Assembly: GCF_000425385.1 (NCBI RefSeq)
Contig: NZ_AUDI01000019.1
Coordinates: forward strand, 62,001 to 126,000
Direction: 5' to 3'
Source: Pseudoduganella violaceinigra DSM 15887
GTDB lineage: Bacteria > Pseudomonadota > Gammaproteobacteria > Burkholderiales > Burkholderiaceae_D
Length of the DNA stretch: 64,000 bases
Part shown: positions 6,510 to 14,685 of the stretch, piece after piece
Position numbering within the stretch: the first letter of the stretch is position 1
Layout of the letters: every line of letters starts with the position of its first letter
Translations under genes and position numbers: made by a program
Notes under the pieces: model-generated
Database searches by the model: none
The model's input: only the letters and a program-made list of their open reading frames with translations
Told to the model about the DNA's origin: nothing

Positions 6510-9227
6510 ATGGTCAACCGTCCGTTCATCGGCCAACATAACCGCCTTATCAAATTAACCACTCCACTCGGCCTGGATTCCCTGCTTCCCCAGCGTGTGT
6601 ATGCGCGCGACCAGCTCGGCAGGGGGTATGAATACACAGTTGATTGCCTGGCGGTGCACGATCACATTGAGTTGAAAAAGCTGATTGCGCAACCGGTTAC
6701 GCTTTGGGTAAAGCAAGCAAACCAGGACTACTTGCCAGTTCACGGCTATGTAAATACTGCGAAACGTTTGGGTAGCGACGGTCAATTCACGTATTGTCAG
6801 ATTTCTTTCGCACCGTGGCTGCACTTTCTGAAGTTTCGCAAGGACGCGCGGATCTGGCAGGACAAAACCGCCGACGATATCCTCAGCGACGTTTTCAACG
6901 CCCATCCTCAGGCGCAGGGCAATTTCCGCTTTGAGGTCCGTGAACCTGCCGTCAAGCGCTCTTACTGCACGCAGTATGAAACGGATTGGCATTTCGCCCA
7001 GCGATTGATGGAGGAAGAAGGCTGGTTCGCCTATCATGAACAGCTAGCGGACGGCTCAGGCCACGTGCTGGTCATTGCCGACAACACTAACCAGCTCAAA
7101 CCCATCGCCTTGGAAAGCATCCATTTCCACGGGGCAGGGACGGAAGACGAGCTGCATAAGATTGCACATTGGGGTGCTGGCCGAAGCCTGGGCTCGCGCA
7201 CCTTTACTTCTCGAACTCACGACTACAAATCCGCAGCCTTGTTCAAGCAAGGCAGCGGCAGCGTCGATGCGGCACATGGCGACCTGCCTGCCCAGTTGGA
7301 AGTGTACGAGTATACCGGCGCCTATTCAATGCAGGAACAAGGTAACAAGCAAGCACTGATTCAGGTAGAACAAGCCGAATCAAGCATGAAAAGGTTTTCT
7401 GCCGTTTCTGGCGTCCGCTCCTTGCCGGTCGGCGCGTGGTTCACGTTTGAAGACCATCCAACACATCTGAGGGAGTCAGCTGAAGATCGCCAATTCGTTG
7501 TCATTGCAGCAGAATGGTGTATCGAGAACAACCTGCCACTATCAAACAAGGTTAAGGACTTTCCGGGCGACCTGGCATCCCAACTCGCTGCGGCAAAGAT
7601 TGCGATGGGCCGCACCATGGCGGACTCCGACGCGACAGGAATGAGCGCACGTACAGGCCTTTGTTTGAACCGAATGGAAGTCCAACGACGGAAGGTAGCA
7701 TTCCGCAGTCCGTTCGAGCACACGAAGCCAATGCTGCATCCACAGACTGCAGTCGTTGTTGGCCCAGCCAATGAAGAGGTCTACACGGACGCCCTGAATC
7801 GCGTCAAAGTCCAGTTCCGCTGGGACCGGCAAAACCCCGGCGACGAATGCGCTTCCTGCTGGGTGCGCGTCAGCTACCCCAACGCCGGGCAAGGTTGGGG
7901 GGCACTGAATGTACCCCGCATTGGCCAGGAAGTCATTGTCACGTTCCTCGACGGGGATGCAGATCGTCCCGTGATCACCGGACGGCTTTACAACGAGGAT
8001 CAAGCGCCCAAATGGCATACGGACGGTAAGCTTTCCGGCTACAAATCCAAGGAATACAAGGGCAATGGATTCAACCAGCTTGTACTTGACGACACTACCC
8101 AGCAAAACCGGGTGCATCTCTATAGCACCAATACACATGCACAACTGAACCTCGGCTACCTTGTCACCCAGAATGGCAACAAACGTAGCAATTTCTATGG
8201 CTCAGGTTTCGCTCTCAGTACCGATGATTTCGGCGCGATCGTCACGCAAAAGGGGCTGTATCTCAGTACGTTTGGACGCCCCGGCCCGCAAGGAACGCAA
8301 CTCGACTCAACGGAAGCTACCAGTCAGCTTAAGGCTAGTGCATCTCTCACCAAAAGCCTTTCTGATACGGCGCTCAAAGGAGGCGCGGAAGCACTTGCTG
8401 GACAGGATGCTCTCAACAACTTCATTGAGGCCACGGTAGACCGGTACGACGGTGAGGGGCAAGGCAATGCCAATCGATTCAAAGAACCGATTCTGTTGGT
8501 GGGTTCGCCGGCAGGTATCGGCTTGGCCACTCCTAAGGGCACACATGTTCATGCTGGAGCTGAGGTAACGGTGTCGTCGGGCCAGGACACCAACCTCGCC
8601 ATCGGAAAGAGCCTGATTGCCAGCGTCGCTGAAAAGATAAGCCTATTCGCCTTCAATGCTGGCATCAAGCTGTTTGCATCCAAAGGAAAAGTGGAGGTAC
8701 AGGCGCAAAGCAACGATCTTGACCTCATCGCAGAAAAAGTAGTTCGCCTGCTTTCAACAACTGCACGGATTGAGATTCATGCGAAGGAAGAAGTCATTAT
8801 CTCCGCCGGAGGCTCATTCATCAAGATTGACGCCTCAGGCATCAGCAACGGAACACCTGGCAAGTGGAGCGCGAAAGCTTCGATGCACGAAATGCCGGGA
8901 CCAACCAGCAATCCCTATGTAATGCCGCATGTGCTCAAACCTGAACTGGAGAAAACCGATCTGGAGTTCCGCCATCTCACCGATTGGGGCGCACCGTTGG
9001 CAGGCGCTGCGTATAAAGCCACATTAAGTGATGGCAGCGTACGCAAAGGCATGCTCGACGCGATGGGCATTGCCCGCATCAGCGGCCTTCCTCCTGGCGC
9101 GACGGCAAAGATCGAGTACGACTACAAGCCGCTACAGGCTAGCTCCACGGTAAGCACTGAAATGAATAGCGATGTGCAAGAACTTCTGAACTGGGCGCCG
9201 CTCATGGTTTCGAAAGGCAAAGCATGA
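6510..9227 (+). CDS. vgrG: type VI secretion spike protein VgrG with C-terminal extension
   Basis: 905 residues. The N-terminal 480 or so residues are the gp27/gp5-like VgrG core, with DWHFAQRLMEEEGWF and the OB-fold block VKVQFRWDRQNPGDECASCWVRVSYPNAGQGWG. The needle and DUF2345-type beta-helix occupies about 500-780 (GKVEVQAQSNDLDLIAEKVV). A C-terminal domain of about 80 residues (FRHLTDWGAPLAGAAYKATLSDGS) resembles transthyretin-like adaptor domains that dock cargo. It trimerises at the tip of the Hcp tube. The gene overlaps the effector gene by 4 bp. No T6SS structural genes are in the window, so this is an orphan module using a sheath encoded elsewhere. A clear Shine-Dalgarno is not visible before the ATG. 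Confidence 0.93.
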   Translation: MVNRPFIGQHNRLIKLTTPLGLDSLLPQRVYARDQLGRGYEYTVDCLAVHDHIELKKLIAQPVTLWVKQANQDYLPVHGYVNTAKRLGSDGQFTYCQISFAPWLHFLKFRKDARIWQDKTADDILSDVFNAHPQAQGNFRFEVREPAVKRSYCTQYETDWHFAQRLMEEEGWFAYHEQLADGSGHVLVIADNTNQLKPIALESIHFHGAGTEDELHKIAHWGAGRSLGSRTFTSRTHDYKSAALFKQGSGSVDAAHGDLPAQLEVYEYTGAYSMQEQGNKQALIQVEQAESSMKRFSAVSGVRSLPVGAWFTFEDHPTHLRESAEDRQFVVIAAEWCIENNLPLSNKVKDFPGDLASQLAAAKIAMGRTMADSDATGMSARTGLCLNRMEVQRRKVAFRSPFEHTKPMLHPQTAVVVGPANEEVYTDALNRVKVQFRWDRQNPGDECASCWVRVSYPNAGQGWGALNVPRIGQEVIVTFLDGDADRPVITGRLYNEDQAPKWHTDGKLSGYKSKEYKGNGFNQLVLDDTTQQNRVHLYSTNTHAQLNLGYLVTQNGNKRSNFYGSGFALSTDDFGAIVTQKGLYLSTFGRPGPQGTQLDSTEATSQLKASASLTKSLSDTALKGGAEALAGQDALNNFIEATVDRYDGEGQGNANRFKEPILLVGSPAGIGLATPKGTHVHAGAEVTVSSGQDTNLAIGKSLIASVAEKISLFAFNAGIKLFASKGKVEVQAQSNDLDLIAEKVVRLLSTTARIEIHAKEEVIISAGGSFIKIDASGISNGTPGKWSAKASMHEMPGPTSNPYVMPHVLKPELEKTDLEFRHLTDWGAPLAGAAYKATLSDGSVRKGMLDAMGIARISGLPPGATAKIEYDYKPLQASSTVSTEMNSDVQELLNWAPLMVSKGKA

Positions 9228-10681
9228 CCCAGCGAACTCCGGACCAGCAATCTATATTGGATGATGCCTGGGCACAGATCGTCGGCAGCATGGACTGGCT
9301 CAAATCGGTATTCTTTGGTGAATTTGCCGACCACCGCCCCCTGTCTGCGGTCGTTGCCGACATGCTGGTCAGCTTTATCCCAGGCGTAGTCATTGTCACG
9401 AGCGCACGCGATGCAGTCGCCGTCATTCTGAGACTGGCGAATCATCCAGAGAAGCGCGAAGAGCTCATGGAGTGGGTGTTACTCAGTGCCTGCCTGATCG
9501 TCATAGCCTTGCCATTGGCCATGGCCGCTGGCGGTTTAGCGGCGGCCGGTGTGGGAGCCATTGTTGGCGGTATCGCTGGCTCGGAACTCGGTGCAGCTCT
9601 GCGAGCTGTGATGCTCATGTTGATCAAGGAAGCGTCAAAGCTGGTAGAGCTGGTGCGCTTCCTGCAAAAATTCATCAAGGGAGATGTCCTCAAATTTTTG
9701 CGCGCAGTTAAGTTTGCCAAATACGAAAAACCGCTGATCCAAGCATTAAACAAGATTTCCGGAAAACTCGTCGACATCGTTAAGTCATTGCGCGCGCATC
9801 TGGAAAGCCTGCAGTACTTCGATACCGTCAAAGCCGCAATTCTCAAACTTATCGAATGGGAAAAGAAGTTTTACGCGGTACAGCAGGACGCTTTGAAGTA
9901 TGTGCCCAAAGCCCTTGCTGAATTGGATGCAAGACTAGCGAAAGTTCTGGCGCAGACAGCACCGAAAGAAGGACACACGGTAGCAAGCGGGGTTCAAGCA
10001 GACAAAACTGCTGCGGCGGCACCAGCCCCACAGCGGATCAAAGACACGCCGGGAAAGGTACTCGCTAAGGTGGAGGAAGACGCGCCAAAGGCCGCTTCCA
10101 CTCCGAAGAGTGAGCCGAAGCCCGAAACGCCCCCTGCGCCGCCGCCCAAAGATAATCCCGAGCCGCCGAAACCTCCAGATGAAGGGCCGAATTCTAAGAA
10201 GCAGGCGGCACAGGATGCACAGGCCGCAGCTAACCAGGAAAAGGCGGCAAGGATCAAAGAGCAGATTGGATCAGACATCAAGAACCATCCGCTACGGCAG
10301 GCTTACGAGGCGGAAGTTGCCGGACTCAAGGAAGAGGCTGAAGCAATGGCTAAATCAGGTGCCACAGACGAAGAGATAGCGAGGAAAATGTGGGCTCGCC
10401 GCCGGGAAATCGGGGTGAAATACAAAAACGTAACGCCGGAACCTCTGCGGGACTATATTTACGAAGTCAACACTGGCCGGTATAACGATCCACTTGGACC
10501 TTCTTTCGAAAGCCTTGTGAAGTCTGCGGAAAAGAAGATGCTGGATCCTTATAAGACGATCGCGGAATCCTCCTCAAGGCCAAACGGCGACGTAAACGGA
10601 CTGCTGTCGAAGTTTGAAGAGTGGCTGAACACCAAAGACTCCTCTTATCTCGATGAAGCATTAAAGAAGATTGGGAACTGA
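9224..10681 (+). CDS. putative type VI secretion effector (polymorphic-toxin-like)
   Basis: 485 residues, coupled to vgrG by an ATGA overlap. Residues 1-80 form a helical N-terminal region (SAVVADMLVSFIPGVVIVTSARDAVAVILRL). A long hydrophobic Gly/Ala-rich stretch at about 83-122 would span the membrane. A charged helical section follows, then a Pro/Lys-rich linker (about 275-330), then a C-terminal domain (about 340-485) with ARRREIGVKYKNVTPEPLRDYIYEVN and YNDPLGPSFESL. The layout of N-terminal trafficking part, disordered linker and variable C-terminal domain is that of a VgrG-delivered toxin. The C-terminal domain recalls ends of some Rhs/PAAR toxins, but I cannot name its activity. The next gene would supply immunity. 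Confidence 0.72.
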   Translation: MTQRTPDQQSILDDAWAQIVGSMDWLKSVFFGEFADHRPLSAVVADMLVSFIPGVVIVTSARDAVAVILRLANHPEKREELMEWVLLSACLIVIALPLAMAAGGLAAAGVGAIVGGIAGSELGAALRAVMLMLIKEASKLVELVRFLQKFIKGDVLKFLRAVKFAKYEKPLIQALNKISGKLVDIVKSLRAHLESLQYFDTVKAAILKLIEWEKKFYAVQQDALKYVPKALAELDARLAKVLAQTAPKEGHTVASGVQADKTAAAAPAPQRIKDTPGKVLAKVEEDAPKAASTPKSEPKPETPPAPPPKDNPEPPKPPDEGPNSKKQAAQDAQAAANQEKAARIKEQIGSDIKNHPLRQAYEAEVAGLKEEAEAMAKSGATDEEIARKMWARRREIGVKYKNVTPEPLRDYIYEVNTGRYNDPLGPSFESLVKSAEKKMLDPYKTIAESSSRPNGDVNGLLSKFEEWLNTKDSSYLDEALKKIGN

Positions 10682-10682
10682 T

Positions 10683-11147
10683 ATGACGGGTAAGACCATT
10701 GCAATCAGTCAATTTGACGGCACCGTCAAGCTGATGAAAATTGAACTGTCCACTGGGGCGAGAGAGATCATTCCAGCCAAGGACATAGGCGAGGACAAGG
10801 TTAGCTTCGGGCTTTTCGAGGTGGAGGAGAGCAACCACCACTCAGAATCCATTGCCTTGGTAGCGACTCCTAATGGCCCACTTTTGATCTTCAACGATAC
10901 CCTGTACCGCCCCAACGCCGCAGAGACAAAAGTAGACATAAAGGATGACGGTGAATTCTCGCACTTCCGCATCCTTCACCAAGGTAAACCAATTTTCGGA
11001 TTGTTTTACAAGGAAAAATTTGGTATCGGCCTACATCCCTACAATAGTGATCGAGAGGACATTGATTTCTATTTCTGGCTTAAGGGAAAAATCAACGAGC
11101 CAAAATTCTATAAGGCCTACACTCGAGAAATCGTGTTCTTGGATTAA
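10683..11147 (+). CDS. candidate immunity protein for the adjacent effector
   Basis: 154 residues from the ATG at 10,683, placed one base after the effector stop; a TTG 12 bp upstream is a less likely start. It is soluble, with no signal peptide or membrane segment, and rich in beta-prone and acidic residues (GEDKVSFGLFEVEE, DREDIDFYFWLKG). No family was recognised. Immunity is inferred only from its place directly behind a VgrG-linked effector and before a PAAR gene. The base composition is AT-richer than the host genes. Confidence 0.6.
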   Translation: MTGKTIAISQFDGTVKLMKIELSTGAREIIPAKDIGEDKVSFGLFEVEESNHHSESIALVATPNGPLLIFNDTLYRPNAAETKVDIKDDGEFSHFRILHQGKPIFGLFYKEKFGIGLHPYNSDREDIDFYFWLKGKINEPKFYKAYTREIVFLD

Positions 11148-11237
11148 CATGCTGGCTGAGCGCAAAGCGTTTATGTAGATCTGCTGGCATGCGAGCGGAC
11201 ACTTCTTGCAATTTGATTTGTCATACGAGTAGAGCTA

Positions 11238-11504
11238 ATGGCATTACCAATCATTCGTCTCGGCGACCTCACTTCACATGGGGGCAAAGTCATTACCGCT
11301 TCGCTTACTCACAGTATTGCAGGCATCGGCATTGCTCGCGTAGGTGATACTGTTTTATGTCCAATACCAGGGCATGGCGCGAATCCGATAATCGAAGGAG
11401 TGCCAACTTATCTGATTGGCGGGCGCATGGTCGCCTTGCAAGGCCATCGTAGCGCTTGCGGATGCACTCTGATTTCTACGCTTGTTACGGCAACGCATGG
11501 ATGA
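11238..11504 (+). CDS. PAAR-domain spike-tip protein
   Basis: 88 residues, nearly all one PAAR domain: IRLGDLTSHGGKVITAS near the start, VGDTVLCPIPGHGANPI in the middle and GHRSACGCTLIS near the end, with His/Cys residues that would bind the zinc at the cone tip. It has no fused toxin domain. It would cap the VgrG trimer encoded upstream. A 90-bp gap separates it from the immunity candidate, and it is the last gene before the right end of the cassette. Confidence 0.9.
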   Translation: MALPIIRLGDLTSHGGKVITASLTHSIAGIGIARVGDTVLCPIPGHGANPIIEGVPTYLIGGRMVALQGHRSACGCTLISTLVTATHG

Positions 11505-11688
11505 ACTGAGGCTGCCTGCAAATCAGCGGCAAGCGTGTATTGGCCAGATTCGTTAATTAAGTGTAGGGAGCGAACCGCATGGAAGTAGTCCATTCATACC
11601 GGTGAGAGATGGACTTCTCATAAAATGCTTTTTCCTTATAAATCAATGGGTTAGTGGGTCCATTTTTCTTGTTCTTGCACGTAAGTGG

Positions 11689-12054
11689 GCCCATTTTCTG
11701 GTCGGACTGCTCACTTTCGCCCGGCCTGCTTCGCTGTCCATTGTGCCCCGCCAGGGCCGGCTGGGGGAGGTCAAGCTGGCCAATGTGCGCTGGTACAACG
11801 CCGCGCCGACCGCGCTGGCGCCCCTGCTGCTGGCGCTGATTCCCTGGGCGATCGCGGTGCTGCGCACCCGCCAAGGATGGCATTTCACGCCGCTGGACGC
11901 CGGTCTGGCCTTCCTCATCGCCCCGCAATTCCTGGCCTGCTGGCCGTCGGCGACGGACTGGAAGCTGTCGCTGCGCTCCTGGCCGTTGTTGCTGCTGGGC
12001 GCCACTGCATGGTGGATCAAGCTTAATGGAATGGCATTTTTCAGGCTGGCTTAA
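11689..12054 (+). pseudogene. 3' half of the interrupted HExxH small membrane protein gene
   Basis: The frame begins AHFLVGLLTFARP just outside the right inverted repeat and continues for 121 codons to TAA at 12,052-12,054. Joined in frame to the 5' half (ending ...LCHEL at 4876) it restores HELAH, i.e. an HExxH motif, and gives a protein of about 161 residues with several membrane helices and a C-terminal ATDWKLSLRSW motif. GC-rich codon use matches the host flanks and differs from the insert. Without the first half and a start it is presumed inactive. Confidence 0.8.
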
Positions 12055-12161
12055 GCATTCGTGTGCACGCACCCTGTTACCCTTACTTCCCAAGCATGTC
12101 CTATCCTGTAGAATGGAATGAGCAATATTCTTTTGGAATCACCAACGTTCGGAGCAAGCCG

Positions 12162-14408
12162 ATGAAGAAGCACACCCTGTTGGCCACCATGTCCCTGGCA
12201 CTGGTTACCGCGTATGCCAGCGCAACCCAGGCGGACAAGGCGACAGACGCACCCGTTAAGCCAGCAGCACAGCAGACGCAGGCCGCCCTGTGGGCTTCCC
12301 GCGTGCTGTCGCGCTATCATTACAAGGCTACGCCGCTGGACGATGCGATGTCGGAGAAAATCTTCGACCGCTATTTCAAGACGCTCGACAGCGAAAAGCT
12401 GTTTTTCACCCAGGCCGACGTGGATTCCTTCAACAAGGAGAAATCCCGCCTGGACGATGCGATCAATACAGAAAACCTGCAGACGCCTTTCTCCATTTAT
12501 AACCTTTACCAGCAACGTTTCTCGGAGCGCATGGCTTATGCGCGCGAGCTGCTGAAGTCCAAGTTCGACTTCACCCAGGACGAGAGCTACCAGTTCGACC
12601 GCGAAAAGGCCGAGTGGGCGAAAACCGAAGCTGAAGTGAAAGACCTGTGGCGCAAGCGCGTGAAAAACGACTGGCTGCGCCTGAAGCTGGCCGGCAAGGA
12701 AGAGAAGGCGATCCGCGAAACGCTGGACAAGCGCTACGAGAACTATGTCACCCGCTCGCGCAAGCTGAATAGCGAAGACGTGTTCCAGACCTTCATGAAC
12801 GCCTACGCCATGTCGATCGAACCGCATACCAACTACCTTGGTCCGCGCGCTTCCGAGAACTTCGACATCGCCATGCGCCTGTCGCTGGAAGGGATCGGCG
12901 CCGTGCTGCAAAACCGCGACGAATACACCGTGATCCGCGAGGTCGTGCCGGGCAGCCCGGCCGGTTTGTCCAACAAACTGAAGGTGGGCGACCGCATCAT
13001 CGGCGTGGCCCAGGGCGATTCGGATAAATTCACGGACGTGCTGGGCTGGCGCATCGACGATGTGGTGCAGCAGGTGCGCGGCCCGAAAGATTCGACCGTG
13101 AAGTTGCAGATCCTGGGCGCCGACGCGGGCCCGGACGGCAAGCCCTTCGTGGTTTCGCTGGTGCGTAAGAAAATCAGCATGGAAGAACAGTCGGCCAAGA
13201 AATCCATCCTGGAAGTGAAGGATGGGGCGGTGAAACGCCGTATCGGCGTGGTCTCGCTGCCGACCTTCTACCAGGACTGGGATGCGCGCCGTAAAGGCGA
13301 CAAGGACTACAAGAGCGCGACGCGCGACGTGGCCCGCCTGCTGGGAGAGCTGAAGAAAGAGAAGGTCGACAATGTGCTGATCGACCTGCGCAACAACGGC
13401 GGCGGTTCCCTGACAGAGGCGGTCGAGCTGACCGGCCTGTTCATCGATCGCGGTCCGGTGGTGCAGCAACGCAACGCCGAAGGCCGTGTCGAAGTGGAAG
13501 CGGACAATGTTCCGGGGCTGGCATGGGACGGTCCGGTCGGCGTGCTGATTAACCGCGGCTCGGCCTCGGCTTCCGAGATCTTTGCCGCCGCGATCCAGGA
13601 TTACGGCCGTGGTCTGGTGATCGGTGAACCGAGCTTCGGCAAGGGCACCGTGCAGACCCTGGTCAACCTGGACCGCTTCGGGCAGAACGACAAGGCGCGT
13701 TATGGTGAGCTGAAGATGACGATTGCGCAGTTCTTCCGCATCAACGGCGGCACCACCCAGCTGCGCGGCGTGCTGCCGGACATCAAGCTGGCGGCCACCA
13801 GCGATGCCGATAGCTTCGGCGAGTCGAGCTACGACAACGCGCTGCCGTACACCCAGATCAAGCCTGCCGTGTACATCCCAGCCGGTGAGCTGAAAGAAAT
13901 CGTGCCGATCCTGGATAAAAAGCACGAAGCGCGCATTGCCAAGGACAAGGACTACCAGTACCTGCTGGACGACATCAATTTCGTGAAGAAGCAGCGCAAG
14001 GAAAACCTGGTCTCGCTGAATGAAACGGTGCGCCGCAAGGAGCGCGACCAGCAGGAAGCCCGCGCCAAACTGCGCGAGCAGCGCCTGGCTGCCGGCCCGT
14101 CGCCGGACGACCCGATCCCGATGGCCGATCCGAAGGATGCGCTGAATAAGGCCATCGCGGCCAAACCGGCCAATCCGCGCGCGTCCCAGCGCCAGGCCGG
14201 CCAGGTGCGCGGCGCGATCCGTACCGACGATGGCCTGCAAGCGGATGAACGTTCGCTGTCGGCCGAGCTGGATGCGGAGAAGGCGGCCAAGAATGCCAAG
14301 GACGTACTGCTGAACGAAGCGGTGCACATCCTGGCCGACGAGGTGAGCGTACTGCGCACCGATACCCGCCTGGCCAGCCGCGTACTGCCCTATGTGAGCG
14401 ACAAGTGA
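12162..14408 (+). CDS. prc: periplasmic tail-specific protease Prc (S41 family)
   Basis: 748 residues from the ATG at 12,162 (GGAG seven bases upstream), which gives a proper signal peptide (MKKHTLLATMSLALVTAYASA). An N-terminal helical region is followed by a PDZ domain (EGIGAVLQNRDEYTVIREVV...LKVGDRIIGV) and the S41 catalytic core. The core has the nucleophile Ser in GSASASEIF and, 25 residues on, the Lys of FGKGTVQ. A long charged C-terminal region completes the protein, as in E. coli Prc/Tsp. It degrades periplasmic proteins from their C-termini and trims cell-wall enzymes. It stands alone, with a terminator 110 bp downstream. Confidence 0.92.
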   Translation: MKKHTLLATMSLALVTAYASATQADKATDAPVKPAAQQTQAALWASRVLSRYHYKATPLDDAMSEKIFDRYFKTLDSEKLFFTQADVDSFNKEKSRLDDAINTENLQTPFSIYNLYQQRFSERMAYARELLKSKFDFTQDESYQFDREKAEWAKTEAEVKDLWRKRVKNDWLRLKLAGKEEKAIRETLDKRYENYVTRSRKLNSEDVFQTFMNAYAMSIEPHTNYLGPRASENFDIAMRLSLEGIGAVLQNRDEYTVIREVVPGSPAGLSNKLKVGDRIIGVAQGDSDKFTDVLGWRIDDVVQQVRGPKDSTVKLQILGADAGPDGKPFVVSLVRKKISMEEQSAKKSILEVKDGAVKRRIGVVSLPTFYQDWDARRKGDKDYKSATRDVARLLGELKKEKVDNVLIDLRNNGGGSLTEAVELTGLFIDRGPVVQQRNAEGRVEVEADNVPGLAWDGPVGVLINRGSASASEIFAAAIQDYGRGLVIGEPSFGKGTVQTLVNLDRFGQNDKARYGELKMTIAQFFRINGGTTQLRGVLPDIKLAATSDADSFGESSYDNALPYTQIKPAVYIPAGELKEIVPILDKKHEARIAKDKDYQYLLDDINFVKKQRKENLVSLNETVRRKERDQQEARAKLREQRLAAGPSPDDPIPMADPKDALNKAIAAKPANPRASQRQAGQVRGAIRTDDGLQADERSLSAELDAEKAAKNAKDVLLNEAVHILADEVSVLRTDTRLASRVLPYVSDK

Positions 14409-14516
14409 TATTGCGAGCGGTTATATCTAGTATAACTACAATAAAGTAGACGGATATACCGCGCTGCAGCATAATTGCACCTGTCTCCTCTATTCTCCTC
14501 CAAGGAAATAGACTTC

Positions 14517-14543
14517 AACCCGCTCCCTGAGCGGGTTTTTTTT
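14517..14543 (+). terminator. Rho-independent terminator downstream of prc
   Basis: AACCCGCTC and GAGCGGGTT form a 9-bp stem around a CCT loop, followed by a run of eight T. It follows prc on the plus strand. The A-rich side upstream is short, so it probably works in one direction only. Confidence 0.85.
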
Positions 14544-14685
14544 GCCCGGTGTATTGCTAATTTATTATTCTTGCTTGTGATGCCAAGCGGCGACGGGCTC
14601 CGAGAAAACCGGCGTTTGCGGCGCATTGGACCCGGGGTCGAAATGGTGCCGTTCTAATCGAGCCGGTGGAAGTACAATCCTGTCC

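Larger units (their letters stand above)
4878..11683. mobile_element. inserted cassette carrying an orphan type VI module
   Basis: About 6.8 kb separates the two halves of one small gene. The ends show an inverted repeat: TACGTGCAAG at 4878-4887 and its exact complement CTTGCACGTA at 11,674-11,683. Just inside the left end a related unit is repeated (TGCAAGT... at 4882 and 4909, each followed by a GAAATxGAC-like block). The right end carries GTGGGTCCATTTTT. Repeated blocks at the termini recall the IS21 family. No clean target duplication is visible. Contents: an HExxH paralogue, a small ORF, an IS21 remnant, VgrG, effector, candidate immunity protein and PAAR. No complete transposase is present, so the mode of entry is inferred only. 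Confidence 0.65.

Noticed and set aside
12051..14327. 758-codon frame antisense to prc
   Set aside because: His/Gln/Val-rich shadow translation with no motifs, opposite a well-supported protease gene.
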